A stretch of DNA of 64,000 nucleotides from Hansfordia pulvinata (GCA_006538405.1 BJKQ01000004.1:2542001-2606000), one strand, 5' to 3'. Shown: positions 1 through 11,897, numbered from the stretch's first letter. Notes: a model not told the origin generated them from the letters alone. Program-made: numbers and translations.

Positions 1-872
1 GCCAGGGCCTTGTCGGTTCCTCTGCTGACCCCGCTGCCGGCTACCCCGGCCTCCCCGGCGGCGGCGGCGGCGGCAGCGGCGGCGGGGTCGTCGTCGTCGG
101 GCGGCCCAAAGTCGACGAGGGCGGCCCTGCGGGCGTCGGCGTCGGTGGCCGGGGCCAGCTCGAGCTCCGGGTCGAGGCCCAGTCTGCCGCGGAGGTCCTG
201 GTCGCCGCGGGCGGCGGCCTCGCGCGCGTGGCGGCCGGCGCGGAAGCCGCGGCGCAGGCGGCGGTTGGCGGCGTCCGGGTCGTCCCAGTGGCGGGCGGAG
301 GCGAGGAGCAGGTCGTCGACGCGCTCGCGGGCGGCGGCGGCCTGCTCGCGGTCGGCGATGGTGCGCTCGAGCCTGGAGAAGGCGCTGGCGCGCTGGGCCT
401 CGCGCTCGGCGTCGGTCAGGATGGGAAGCAGCGGCGATCCTCCCGGGTGGCCGCCGCCGTCGTCGTCGGTGGAGACGTAGGTGTTGCCGAGCGCGACCAC
501 GCCGCCGCCGCCGCCTCCGCCGCCGCAGTCCCCCGTGTCGCGCCGCTTGCCGCCCTCGGTGACGACGTAGGCCGTGTTCTGGGGGTCGGTGCGGATCTCA
601 ATGTCGCCGCCGCAGGCCGCGTGGCGCATGCGAAAGGCCCAGATCGGGGTGCTGTGGTAAGCGCCGACGCGCTGCTTGCGGGCGTTGAAGCGCACGCCCT
701 GGCCGATGACGGTGGGCAGCGGGCACGAGCCGCACCACACGGCGAAGGGCATCTCGAAGCGCACCGTCGGCTGCTGCTGCGCGGCGGCGGGCCGCTTGCG
801 GTGCAGCTGGTTCCCCGTCGCGACGCCCTCGGCCTCGGGCGGCACGTACCGCCCCATGTTGAAGCCCTGCAT
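1..872 (-). CDS. Saf4/CCDC130-type splicing factor (DUF572), 3' end cut off by window edge
   Basis: A continuous minus-strand frame starts at the ATG at 872-870 and stays open to base 1, giving about 290 residues with no stop, so the C-terminus lies outside the window. The N-terminus MQGFNMGRYVPP is typical of fungal Saf4/CCDC130 proteins. It is followed by TVRFEMPFAVWCGSCP, GQGVRFNARKQRVGAYHSTP, FRMRHAACGGDIEIRTDP and NTAYVVTEGGKRRD, the core of the Yju2/CCDC130 (DUF572) family. These proteins join the spliceosome through Prp19-associated complexes; the WCxxC and HxxxC positions fit the family's zinc-binding core. After that core comes a Gly run, then an Arg/Ala/Asp-rich charged region of low complexity, as in other fungal members. 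No intron is needed in the visible part. It is distinct from the Yju2/CCDC94 branch, whose N-terminus begins differently. Family call is firm; the exact orthology is likely. Confidence 0.88.
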   Translation of the reverse strand, partial: MQGFNMGRYVPPEAEGVATGNQLHRKRPAAAQQQPTVRFEMPFAVWCGSCPLPTVIGQGVRFNARKQRVGAYHSTPIWAFRMRHAACGGDIEIRTDPQNTAYVVTEGGKRRDTGDCGGGGGGGGVVALGNTYVSTDDDGGGHPGGSPLLPILTDAEREAQRASAFSRLERTIADREQAAAARERVDDLLLASARHWDDPDAANRRLRRGFRAGRHAREAAARGDQDLRGRLGLDPELELAPATDADARRAALVDFGPPDDDDPAAAAAAAAAGEAGVAGSGVSRGTDKAL

Positions 873-2030
873 CGCGGCGGGCGACTACTGCGACGGTGGT
901 GGCGGTGGTGGTAGAGGTGGTGGTGGTGAGGGCGATGGTGAGGCCGGCGGTGGCGCTACCTGGTGTGCCCTGCTTGTGGTGCGGTCATCACGGTCTGGGG
1001 GAGGCAGGCCCGCTGTTGCCGCCTGCGAAAAGTGATGGATTTGACGGCGCGTGACCGAGAGATGGAGGTCGCGAGGCTGGGTGGGTTGCCGGCAGGGATT
1101 GTTCGTGCTGTTTGGTGGGAGCAGGGTGGTGTGGTGATGGTGATGGCGCTGTTGAGAAAAGGGACAATTAAGCAGTGGGTAGGAGGGGTCGAGAGAGAAA
1201 TATCCACAGCACCAAACCGGTGCTGTGGGATGCGCGTCCACATTGATGTCGAGCGCAGCGCGCGCTACTGCAGTGCCTGCATTGAGTGGTGCACGTCCAC
1301 CTAACTCGCGTCGACTCGACTGCTGAAGCCCTGCCCAGTCCGAGTACTCGTACCTCCTGCACAGCCAATGGCCGGGCAGTCCCGTCGGTGCAGCAGGGCT
1401 ACCTGACTGCCACAGCGACGGCTCGGGCTGGGGCTGCGGCTGCCGAATGTCCGCCTGCACCCATGCATCTCGCATTCATGTGAGGTGCCAAGTCCTGTCG
1501 GGCGCCCAGAGCCCAAGATTCTGTCGGACTGATGCCACCTGTGATGACGCAGATGCAGACGAGATGAAAAGCTGATGGTAAGTAATTCTTCTCCTGCGCA
1601 CGCGGTTCGTGCAGCACCCTGGTTACGCGCGATGCAATCTGAACGTGAGTTTATTTCTATTTCGTGCAAGCAGACGTCGGATGGAATGGGATAATGCTGC
1701 CAACTGGACATATGCTTGAGCTCCCAGCACGTTGGCAGCAAGCGACTGGTGAACATTCTGAAAGAAAAGAAGATGAAAAAGAAGCCACGGCGTAAGCATG
1801 CCAACCAAAGTGGCTAAGCGCCGTTGAGCAGATGTGTGGGCCGTCCACTACGCTCATGAGGCTTCAACCAGAACAGTTCCAAGCATCGAGAAAACCCAGA
1901 AAATTACCTTGTATCCATGCGGAATAAAGGAGGGAGAGGCGACACGAATAGGGTCTCCTGGCTCCTGATCACGGGCGAAGCTGCTACCGATCTTGCCGGA
2001 TAGGGAGCCCCCTTCAAGCCACTACCAATA
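873..2030. other. Intergenic: 5' flank of the Saf4 gene and 3' flank of the UBC8 gene
   Basis: Short open frames here match nothing I recognise and overlap one another on both strands. Bases 895-955 are a GGT/GGC-rich triplet stretch just upstream of the Saf4 start, probably in its leader. A perfect palindrome CGAGTACTCG lies at 1341-1350, one of several in the window. No gene supported. Confidence 0.6.
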
Positions 2031-3152
2031 TCATACATCATCCATCTGCCCAGCAGGCTCTTCGTCGTCCTCCTCGCCAAAGCTCGCGACTGACGACATG
2101 TCGTCATCTTCCTCGCTCTCCTGGCCTGCTTCGTCGGCGGCTTCTCTACTGGCGTACTTCTGAACATATTCTGCGTGCTGTTAGTCATGGCCGAGTTTGA
2201 GGCGGCGGAGGGGCTTGGACAGTACCCTTCACTTTCGCGTCATACGCCTTGGGTTCGCGCATTAGGAGCGCAGCAGCCTCGCCGTTCAAGGGGTCCGAAG
2301 GGTTCGGGTAGGTGAGGAGTTGTGGAAGAAAGGTTTCGAAGATATTCACCATGTCGTACATTGGCGACCACGTCTGGTTGATCACGTCGAGGCAGACCGA
2401 TCCGCTACTGCAAGGTGCACTGTGTGAGGAGCGTGCGACCGGGGTTTCAAGGGGGTTTCTAATATCCGCGGTGCTGGAAAGGGAGGGACTTACAGCTCGT
2501 CGATGTTTGGGTGGAATATGCGGTTGACAAACCCAATACTGGGCGACTTATACGGGTATTGGTCTGGGAGTTCGACATGGATCTTCCAATTGCCGCCGGC
2601 AAACGGTGCTTGATGGTTGTGAGCAAGAACTGAATCTGGTCAACTTGAGAGAAAGCTGCACTCACTTTCTACCGGCCCCTTGAAACGGACGTAGAACTCC
2701 TGCCTGAAGTGGCTGTAAGTTGGCTGCTGGCATGGCAGACAGATGTATGCACTCACACTGCAACCAGAGTTAGCTCAAAACACGCAAACTTCACCAGAGT
2801 TGGGGACAGTACTGCTATCTTTGACAAGAGTCACTTCAAAGTCGCTCATCAGGCTGCGGATGTTAGATTTGACTCGTATCTTGAGAGTGGGAAGCAAGGG
2901 TATGCTAAATTAGGCCGGGCTCCTGACGAAAAGACATACAGCCTACACACAAGATTGTCAGCAATGATCGCGCCAGAGGGCCGTCGAGGAGAATGTCTAA
3001 TCTCCCAGCATCTCTGGCGGCATCTTACTTCATGACCTGTCGATCGGGATGTCAGCTATCAGGCGTGGGGGGGGGGGGTTCTTCTGAAGGAAGGAGGGGT
3101 TCGAGCGGCGAAGACCTACATCAGTCTCTATGCGGCGGCGTGGGCTGCTCAT
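2031..3152 (-). CDS. UBC8: Ubiquitin-conjugating enzyme E2, UBC8/UBE2H type
   Basis: An E2 of the UBC8/UBE2H class, which in yeast acts with the GID/CTLH ligase on gluconeogenic enzymes. The reading starts at 3152 with [11 protein letters not shown] and continues [64 protein letters not shown], then [15 protein letters not shown] with the catalytic Cys, and ends in an acidic tail (EESEEDDD-like, then AGQMDDV, stop 2033-2031). Exons I support: 3152-3120, 3036-3029, 2853-about 2790, an exon ending at 2666, 2608-2494, 2407-2226 and 2170-2031; phases agree at every junction except between exons 3 and 4. Exon 2 would be only 8 bases. The exon 3/4 junction cannot be resolved: no GT..AG pair joins VKDS to RQEFYV in frame, so either an unusual site or another lost base is present. 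The family call is very secure; the internal structure is not. Confidence 0.9.
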
Positions 3153-6100
3153 GGTGACGAAGCGCAAGCGGCGCCTGCTGAGCGATCGGCTTTGGGGGGA
3201 CTACGGACGGCGAGAAGGTCGGTGGTCGGTGGTCGGTTGTTTTGGTCGTGCAAGGGGCTACCAAGAAAGAGTGCGAGATGCTGCAAGTCCAGATCCGGGT
3301 CAGATAGAGGGCGCAAGGTAGAGGAGATAAGGGGTGAGGGCGAAGTATATGGTATCGAATGCAGGTGTAGAAGCAAGGTGGGCTTTGCTGTCGGAGCTGC
3401 GGTAGCAAGGGTGGGGTGGAGGGGACCGGGGCCGGAGGGCGGCGGCTCGAGAGTGAAGCTCGACCGAGCGGATCTGGTTCCCGGCGCCGGCAGGGGACAA
3501 GATGGCTGACCTCGAGGTAATAGGGCTCACAGTCGGGGATGTGATTGATTGCCTCGCAGGGTGCCCAAAGATGGGTATGCGAGGTACAGGCTGCAACCTG
3601 GGTCGAAGTGCCTGCGAAGGGCACGAATGCTGGCGGTGGCAGGGGTCAGAGGGCGGCGATATCGAGACTTTGTTCCAGGCAGAGGCGTGCCAGGAGCACG
3701 GAGTAGGGCTGCTCTATAGATCCTTCTGTCGTGTCGTCGTTTTGTGATGGCCTTGAGTGAGGAGCGAGGCAAACGTGGAACAGCCTGTCTCGTGATGTGA
3801 CGATGGTTCGCAGGCGGACGGGGCCGGACGGGCTGGGTAAGGGCCAGGCGTATAGTGCTGGGTTTGGGGTGGCGGTGGCGGTGTTGGCTCTCGAGGTGGT
3901 CGGCTCGTGAGCTGGCTCGCGGGGTGGGTTGTTTGTCTCGTTGGGCTGGTACAGTGGGTTCGGGAATGCGGGCAGGTGGTGTTGTTGGGATGAGTTGGTG
4001 ACGGGCAGACGGAATGACTGACTGACTGCTGACTGACTGGGCGGCTGGATGCTGATCGACGGATGACGAGCGACGAGGGGGGCACAGGGCCGACCACTGC
4101 CCGCCGGAGAGTCACCTGCAGCCAAGTAGGGACGTCCTTCCCCCTAATGGCATGGCTGCTGCCCGCCCACTGTGCCGCCGCACGTGTCGGGTACGGACCC
4201 ATTCCATGGTGAGGGGTGGCTTGCCGGGCCGGACTGCGCGTGGAGGCTGTTGCAGGTTGCGGGCGTCGGCGGGCGGGACTCGAAGGTGGAGGCACGAGAG
4301 GTACGGATAGCCGTGGAGGTAAGGTACCTACCTACGCGTACATGCCGACTGCCCCACCTCGATAATGCGAATTTGCCCAATCTACATGCATCCATCCGGG
4401 TTACCTGGGCACGCTGGGGTACCCAAGTGCGAGTACCGCATTGAAGGTGCCTGCCCGTCATGGGTTTCCACCACCGTACCGTACCTTACTTGCCTCCATG
4501 AGGTCAGACAGGGCGGATAGCACCACGCAAGATTGCCTGCCTGGTACATAAGGTGCTGTGTAGGTACCTACCTAAGATACCATAGGTGCAGGTCCCAGGT
4601 AGTGCGATGGAATGGACCCAGCTGGAGCTGCAGTGCCGTGCGACATTGGATTGCCCATTGCCCGTTAGGTACTCGCAGTTGACCAGTGCTCCGCACCGGA
4701 CAGGTTAGTGCTTCCAACTGTCAGTGTCACGAGAGCGATGACGCTACATATGCTGAGCCCACCGGCGCCGTCCGGGCCTTTTGAGTGCGTGCTTCAATCA
4801 ATGCTGCCAGCCGCCGCCAGCATTACACGCCCGAATTTCTGACTGCAGTCGAGCCACATTTTGATCTACCATGCCCGTGTGCGAATCTTACCCGCACGCT
4901 GATACATTTGAACTCCCTTCAGTATGCTGTTGAGGTACGCGTAATGACTCCCGTAGGTACCTAGTGTCCGCCCCGGTTGGCCCTCACGTCACCTCGTGGT
5001 GCTAGATACCTTTACCTGTACGAGCACAAGCCCGAGCCGACCGTTCCGTGGCGGGGGCGGGGTTAGCCCATTATGTCATGATCGCGTACTCCCATACCTT
5101 GGATAAATGCACTTTCAGGGCCATTGATGCTGGCGCAGTACCCGTGCAATTCAATTGATACAATTCATGCAATTGATGACATATGGGCTGGCACCGTGCG
5201 ACTCATTCGATCCAAGGCTTCGTTCTGCGCATCAGCTGAGGTCCTTTTCAACGCATACAGATCATTTATACCTTGAGGTAGGTACATGTAGGTAATGAGA
5301 TAGTTCGTAGGTGGTTGAGGCAGCTTGAAGCATTCGTTGAGTCGTTGCTGGCCACCGCACAGTCAAGACTTTGCTGGTTAATTCATCACTTCGTCTCCCG
5401 CTCCCCGTCACCCAAATGTGAGTCTGCGTAAGCTAAGCTGCATGTGGTTGAAGTACGGTGGGAAGAGCATGGGCGCCATACTTGTAATTGAGAGCAACGC
5501 CAGGCTCGAAGCTCCCCTCTAGTGTCAAGTCAGGTTCCTGTCTTTCAGCTTGGCCTTCGGCTTTGCCACGGCTGCCTACTGGCTTAGTGCATGCTCTGTG
5601 TTATCGGATGGACAAAGCGAGCCTTGGTTCCGCGTCATGAGTAGTACGGCCTCTCTGCCCGTTGGCATCTCATCCACTACATAGCAGCGGGATCATCATA
5701 GCTAGTTGGATGTTGGAACGACGTGCGCGGTACTAGAGCTTGCAGTGTATCCACCACGGGAAAGGGTCTCGGCGCTGTTGCTGTCAGCCGCCCAAACTTG
5801 ACTATGGCGCGGGATGGTGTTATCTCATTGACCGCCCGCAGAGAACAGGATGGGAGCGTTGTGGCCCCTTCGAAAGCGTGACGGTAGCGGACTTGCAAAG
5901 CCTCCTGCGCCAGCCCAATCGTCGTGCACCCGTCCTCGATGCCTGAGGCCAGAGGATCGTCGCGGTGCGGTGTTTCTGAAAGAGAGGAGTTGACCGGATC
6001 CGGGAACGACCCGGGGACCAGCTCCAAGCTAGCGGGCGCTGAGATGCGCCTACTCGTAGTCAGTATGATAAAGGTCCCGACGACGAGGTTCCTTGCACTT

Positions 6101-7539
6101 TGCTGAGGCAGAGGCAAGCCACTCCCTTCTCTGGCGCGAATGCCCAGTCTGCGCTGCTTCCCCGACGCCCCATGTCCTCCTATGGTTCTTCTGGAGGCTC
6201 AAGACCGATCACTTGCGGATAGCGGGCGTGAAGTGAGCCTCTTGGGGGCGAGCCAGCCTCCGCCTGGGGCTTCGCTGTTGTGCGAGAGCCTTTCCCTCGC
6301 GTCCTCTGCTCGGGGTTTGCCGTCCACGTCGCACCTCCCAAGGCGCCATCACTGAGAGCCAAGCTGAGCGGCGCCTACAGCACGTCTTATTAGCCCCGCC
6401 GCCAGCTAACAATACAGGAGATGGCCAGTCCAGACTCGGCGACTCTCCTCGAGATCCTTGGGGGGGAGGGGCCCTCCAGACGCCGGGTGTATGCAGCCGA
6501 CGGGGACTGGCGGCAGTGCTAGCCCACTTGCACGGTGCAGGTCCGGTTCGTAAGAAAGGACCCTTATTATATATCATGATCCCACATTGGCGCCGTTTCT
6601 CATGCGTTGCAATGAGCAGCGTGGCATCGAGGCAGGAGTAGCAGGCTCGGCTCGGCTTGCGTGCCCCTCGGACTGCGGCGATAAGGCAGCTAAGGGCCGG
6701 GTCCGTTGTCGTCGGTGATTATGCCCGCCGTATGGATCAAGTAAGGTATACCTACTCCTGCAAAGGAACACATCAGCTTGGCCGCTCATGTCCATGTGTC
6801 TCGTTCCAAGGTAACCTATGGGCTCTCTCTTGTCTGGGGCTGTCTCACACGTGTGTCCTCACAGCCACCGACTAGAATGAGAAGCAGCCATTGATGACGC
6901 TTCACCTAACTTCACTTCCTGGGGCTCGGCCGACTCGAGTCGGTCGTATCGGCCTTCCCGCGGGTCGAACGCCCCTTCGCCTTTTGGGGCACAGCAGGCG
7001 ACGAGGAGGGAGACATGTACGAGCAGGTAGGCAGATAGGGCAGGTAGCGTACAGCCGTCGGATGAAGGCATCCTCGAAGCCCCGCTGGCTCTCTAGCGCT
7101 GGCCTTGTCGGTTTTGCCGGGGTCCGCAGAAACGGGCGGCGTGGTGGCGGCTCGCGGTCCGGCTCTGGCAACCTTATTATGATCTTGGATCCCGTCTCGA
7201 CGACACATCGACCCGCCCGCCCGAAGTTCGGGCGGGCTCTGTCGGATCCGAGGTACTAATATGAATATGATCCCAACTAACTACCTTGGAGCTGTGCGTG
7301 TCCTGCTCCTGTTGCTCTGTTTACTTGCTCTTCTCCTGCTGTCTCTTTCCAACGTGCACATCAAATCCCATCCCATCCCTGGCGGGCAGAATCGGACCTG
7401 TGTGGTTCGCGAGGGGGTCCTCTTTTGTCTCACCACATGCAAGCGGGCAGCTACGGGGCGAGAATCTTCACCGTGGCTGGCCCCAGGCCTCTCTGGCGGC
7501 CGAGACCGTAACCCTCCAATATCTCCTCAAATTTGATAT
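3153..7539. other. Gene-poor intergenic region, 4.4 kb, between divergent UBC8 and MFS genes
   Basis: Many short overlapping ORFs occur on both strands, none with recognisable protein content. A TGACTGACTG-type simple repeat lies near 4014-4038. GGTACCTACC-type motifs recur (around 4325, 4563, 5276). The part immediately upstream of 3152 must hold the UBC8 promoter and the part before 7540 the permease promoter, but I see no individual site I can defend. Confidence 0.6.
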
Positions 7540-9919
7540 ATGATGGGGTCTCGGGGCCCGTCTTTGGCGGTCGACGCATCGGCCACGTCCTCCCAGTCCG
7601 ACCTGGACTCGACGATGATGCCGCCGCCGCCTTCTGACGACGCGAAAGGGGCTCACCGGGCACCAGCGAGCGACGCGCACTCGCCTGGCCACGGCGGAGA
7701 CCCGGGGATGGACCTGTTCGACCACCCGGGGCAGATGAGCGAGCCGGTGGCGCCGGAGGAGGAACGCAGGCTGATCCGCAAGATCGATCTGATGATCCTG
7801 CCGTATCTTTCGATATGCTACGCCTTCTTCTACATCGACAAGACGACTCTGTCGTATGCGGGTGAGCATTGCCACTTACATGCGGCTGTCCCGTGGCTTC
7901 CGCTGCCGCCCCCGGCGCCAGGGTGGCCCCTTTTCTCAGGCACAGCTGCTAATCGGTTGCATCATCGGGCAGCTATATTCGGGATTCGCGAGGACCTGTG
8001 GCTCTCTGGGGCTGATTACAGCTGGCTAAGTTCCATCTTCTACTTTGGCTTCATTGCCTGGGCGATCCCCACCAATCTGTTGATGCAGCGGTATCCGGTT
8101 GGTGAGTTGGTTTTTTTGGACAGCCTTTCGTCTCCTTCTTCTTTCATTTCATCATCCTATCTCCATCTTGAGAGAGCGTCGTTGACAGAGCCTAGGGAAA
8201 TATTTAAGCATCAACATCTTCTTATGGGGTGAGCGGCAACCTTCTTACCGCCTCAACTGCACCTGTCTCTGGTAAACACAAGACGTATTAGATACTGACG
8301 ATTGGTCGGTGGCAGGGTTCTTTCTCATGCTTCAAGCCACGGTGCAGAACTTTGCCTCGCTCATGGTGCTCCGGTTCCTCGCGGGCGCGAGTGAAGCCGC
8401 CGCGGACCCGTCCTTTATGCTTATTACGTCCATGTGGGTAAGTAAGGGGGGTTTCCATTTACCCAATACCTACCTACATGTAGCAATATGTACCGAACAG
8501 TGTGTACTGCTACATGCAGGTAACTCGTCTGATCCCGTCCTGTCTCTCCAAAAATCATCCATTGCTACTGCTGACGACTATTTGCACCGGCCTCCAACCA
8601 AAGTACACTCGGAAGGAGCAGCCGGTTCGGTTCGGAATATGGTACACGGCCATTGGGTTCGGTATCGCCCTGGGCGGTCTCTTTGGATACGGTCAGATTC
8701 ACACCCGACCTCACCCAGCCTTGCCTCGCCTCGCCTCAATCACCATCAGATCGGCCCTCTTCATCCGCCGTCACCAGCGCCCAAAGCTAACGTCAAGTCT
8801 TATCTGCCACAGGAATCGGGAGCATCCGAGGCCGCCTGGCGTCGTGGAGATACGAGTTCATCATCATCGGGGCGCTGTGCTCGGCGTGGGGCGTCGTCAT
8901 GTTCGTCTTCCTGCCCGACTCGCCCGTGACGGCGCGCCGCCTGAGCATCGCCGAGCGGCGCGCGGCGGTGCGGCGCCTGCGGGACAACCAGACGGGCATC
9001 GAGAGCAAGACGTTCAAGGCGTACCAGGTCCGCGAGGCGCTGGCGGACGTCAAGCTGTACCTGTTCTTCGCGTTCGGCGTCGTCGCCAACGTGCCCAACG
9101 GCGGCATCTCCAACTTCGGCACGCTGCTGATCCGCGGCTTCGGCTACAGCCCGCTCGTGACCACTCTGATGCAGATCCCCTACGGCCTGCTCATCGCCCT
9201 CTTCATCCTGCTGTGCGTCTTCCTCAACGACCGCTTCGAGAACCGCCGCTGCTTGTTCATGATCCTCTTCATCCTCCCCAATATCGCCGGCGCCTTCGGC
9301 CTACGCTACGTCCCCGACGACCGCCACGTCGCCCGCCTCATCTGCTACTACGTCACCGCCCCTACAACGCCGCCTTTGTCATGGCCATGTCGCTGCAGAC
9401 CGCCAACACGGCCGGCCACACCAAGAAGGTCGTCACCAACGCTGTGAGAGCCGTCCCGAAATTCGCACTGAGTGCTGTGGTCTGTCATTCGATTGCTAAT
9501 AGTGCTTCCGCCTACTTTAGATGCTCTTCTTGGGCTATTGTGCCGGAAACGTAAGCTGCCCTCCACCCGTCGCGAACAAGGCAGGAAAGTGAAAGGAGAA
9601 ACCTCGCTCACACGTCTTACTCCCATTCTCGCAGATTGCCGGGCCCTTCTTTTATCTCTCGGAGCAGGCGCCGTACTACTCGCTAGGCATATGGTCCATG
9701 ATAGTCTCGCACGCGCTCGAGATAGCCGTTATCGGCGCGTTCTGGGCCGTTCTGCGGCGCGAGAACAAGCGGCGGGATGCTGCTCAGGCGGCTGGCGGCG
9801 GCGGCAGCGGCGGCGGCAGCACAAAGGGCTTGTCGACCGGCTCGTGTGGCGACCTGAACGACACGGCCTTTGCGGATCTGACGGATCGTGAGAACCCGAA
9901 CTTCAGATACATTTACTAG
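7540..9919 (+). CDS. MFS permease, Dal5/allantoate-type anion:cation symporter family, with an apparent frameshift
   Basis: Eight exons fit in phase: 7540-7861, 7973-8101, 8196-8228, 8316-8437, 8604-8691, 8813-9443, 9521-9550 and 9635-9919 (stop). With one restored base the protein is about 546 residues, the usual size for this family. A hydrophilic N-terminus precedes EERRLIRKIDLMILPYLSI and YAFFYIDKTTLSYA, the hallmark start of Dal5/Tna1-type permeases. Then come WLSSIFYFGFIAWAIPTN, MQRYPVGKYLSINIFLWG, VLRFLAGASEAAADPSFMLI, and after the long loop YNAAFVMAMSLQTANTAGHT and IAGPFFYLSEQAPYYSLGIW. Family members import allantoate, nicotinate, pantothenate and similar organic anions across the plasma membrane; the substrate cannot be read here. 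At 9358-9363 the frame breaks: CYYVTAP should continue YNAAF, but one C is missing. The short tail contains a Gly/Ser stretch. The next gene on the same strand is an FAH-family enzyme. Confidence 0.88.
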
Positions 9920-10695
9920 ATTTATTTCCATATTCCGCCTTTCGAAAATCGAAGCGATATGCTGCGTCGTCGTTCTCGCGAATCTACGGAAAATCTCTCC
10001 GACGATTGCGGCGATGGGGTCCTCTCCGGGGCCTCGCAGCGGACACTACCCAGAGCCAGCCGAGAAAGATATCCGACTTTTGGAAGTCAGATCTGGGAAC
10101 TATTGGTATTGCACTCAGCTGATATCACATCACAACGAATTACCTGCCTTGCATCAGGCACCGTACAAAAGGTCATAGATGCTGGCGAGAGGTCGTGTCG
10201 TCGAAATCTCCCGCGGGCGGCAGTTGAAGAGCCGCGGATTGACCCCCGGGCGCCGGTCCCCGGCGCACTACGCAAGGGACCCCTGTCGTCGCTCGGTCTT
10301 TCTCGGCCGGAGATGGCCCCCTTTTCCCCTCCCCCGCGCACCTGTGGACGGTCACGGGCCCTGATAAAGCGCCGAAGAGCAGTTGCACGGCGTGCGGCCG
10401 GGGGAAAGTAAACCCCATCGCGAGGCAAAGACGCGCAAGCTTGGAGGTCGCCAGATTGGCCCAATTCGAGATGCAAAAGAGTACAATAGCACCAGAGCTT
10501 CTGTCTCAAAACGAGGAACAAGTCGCATCCTTATTACGTACTCGAGCAATTGCGCGTTCGAGGAGTAGAAGAAGCGGACATTCTTTGTTATTTACTTAGC
10601 TCGACTTCGCCCGGGTCCTGCCACTGTCAAGCCGAAGGCGATTCTTAGCCTCAGAAAAAAAAGAAAGAAAAAGGAAGTCAAGGAAGACGGACAAG
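9920..10695. other. Intergenic between MFS permease and FAH-family gene
   Basis: This 0.8 kb holds the 3' flank of the permease and the promoter and leader of the FAH-family gene. The last 45 bases before the ATG are purine-rich (10650-10695), a common fungal leader context. No gene or discrete site is supported. Confidence 0.55.
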
Positions 10696-11897
10696 ATGCC
10701 TGTCATCTGGGAGCGCTTGATCCGCTTTGTCGCACAAGACGGGCGCACGCTGCGCGGCGAGCCCGTCATGCCCTCGCCCGACTTCGACCTGGGCGACACG
10801 ACCGAGGAGACAGGCCTGCAGGCCCGCGTCATCACCGGCGACGACATTTACGACACCACTGGCGCCACTCGTGTCACCAACGAGGTTGTCACCGTCAAGA
10901 CGCTGCTCGGGCCACTGACCCCGGCCGATGTGCCCATTGTCCGCTGCGTCGGGCTCAACTATGCCAAGCACAGTGCGTCTTCCCCCTCTTCCCTTTTCTT
11001 AATGACGAGCGAGGCCCGAAATGAGCATGGTAGGGAGAGGATGAGAAAGAAGAACAGGAAAAAGCTAAAGAGAAACAAATGATGACTGATGAGAGGACCG
11101 ACTAACAGTCAAGGAGACGGGCCGCACCCCTCCGCCCTTCCCTTCCATCTTCTACAAGCCGCAGACGTCCATCTACGACCACGGCGCCGACGTCGTCATC
11201 CCCCGCATCGCCCAGGACGACCAGGCCGACTACGAGGGGGAGCTGTGCCTGGTGATCCTGCGCGACTGCAAGGACGTGTCGCGCGACGAGGCCCTCGGCG
11301 GCGGCGTCATCGCGGCCTACACTTGCGGCAACGACGTCTCGTCGCGCAAGCTGCAGAAGGACCCGCGGTTCGCGGGGCCCGCGCCCCAGTGGGGGTTCTC
11401 CAAGTCGTTCGACACCTTCTGCCCGCTGGGGCCGTGCCTGGTGCGGCCCGACACCGTGTCGGCCAGCGGCGAGGAGAAGGGCATGGAACTAAGGACGTCG
11501 ATCGACGGCGAGGTTCGCCAGCGCGAGAGCCTTGCTGACCTCATGTTCGACTGCGCCTACCTCGTCTCCTACCTGTCGTCCGGGACCACCCTGCAGAAGG
11601 GCAGCGTCATCATGACTGGCACGCCTGGAGGTTCGTGTTCCACCGCCCCATCCCCATGCCCCCTCCCCCTTTGCGTTCTTTCGCCCCACGGCGCGCATCA
11701 GTCTCTGTTGGGAGCAGTGCGTAGGGGCAGAGAAGCAGAAGACGACGATGTGAACCACCTTGCTGACACGTTTTCCTCCCAACGCCACAGGAGTCGGCGG
11801 CGCCATGAACCCCCCCAGGTGGCTGGCCCCCGGCACCAAGATGGAGGTCAGCATCTCCAAGATCGGCACGCTGAAGAACGGAGTGCAGTTTGCGTGA
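10696..11897 (+). CDS. Fumarylacetoacetate hydrolase family protein (FAHD / HHDD-isomerase type)
   Basis: Three exons, 10696-10972, 11109-11630 and 11791-11897, join in phase and give 301 residues, a normal length for single-domain FAH-fold enzymes. The start MPVIWERLIRF with GRTLRGEP is typical of fungal members. Core motifs seen: VRCVGLNYAKHIKE, PFPSIFYKPQTSI, DYEGELCLVI (the two Glu residues that bind the divalent metal), YTCGNDVSSRKLQ, QWGFSKSFDTFCPLGP, SVIMTGTPGGVGGAM and a C-terminal KMEVSISKIGTLKN. The fold hydrolyses, decarboxylates or isomerises beta-diketo-type acids; relatives include oxaloacetate decarboxylase FAHD1 and 2-hydroxyhepta-2,4-diene-1,7-dioate isomerase, so the exact reaction is not settled. 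It is much shorter than true tyrosine-pathway fumarylacetoacetase. It lies 0.8 kb downstream of and parallel to the organic-anion permease, which may supply substrate (inference). The coding frame is intact. Confidence 0.93.

Noticed and set aside
228..914. 228-codon plus-strand ORF at the left edge
   Set aside because: It is antisense to the Saf4 gene, which has clear conserved motifs; the open frame is a by-product of GC-rich codons.
885..1475. 196-codon minus ORF upstream of the Saf4 gene
   Set aside because: Composition is Pro/Ser/His repeats from the GGT-rich leader, with no conserved pattern.
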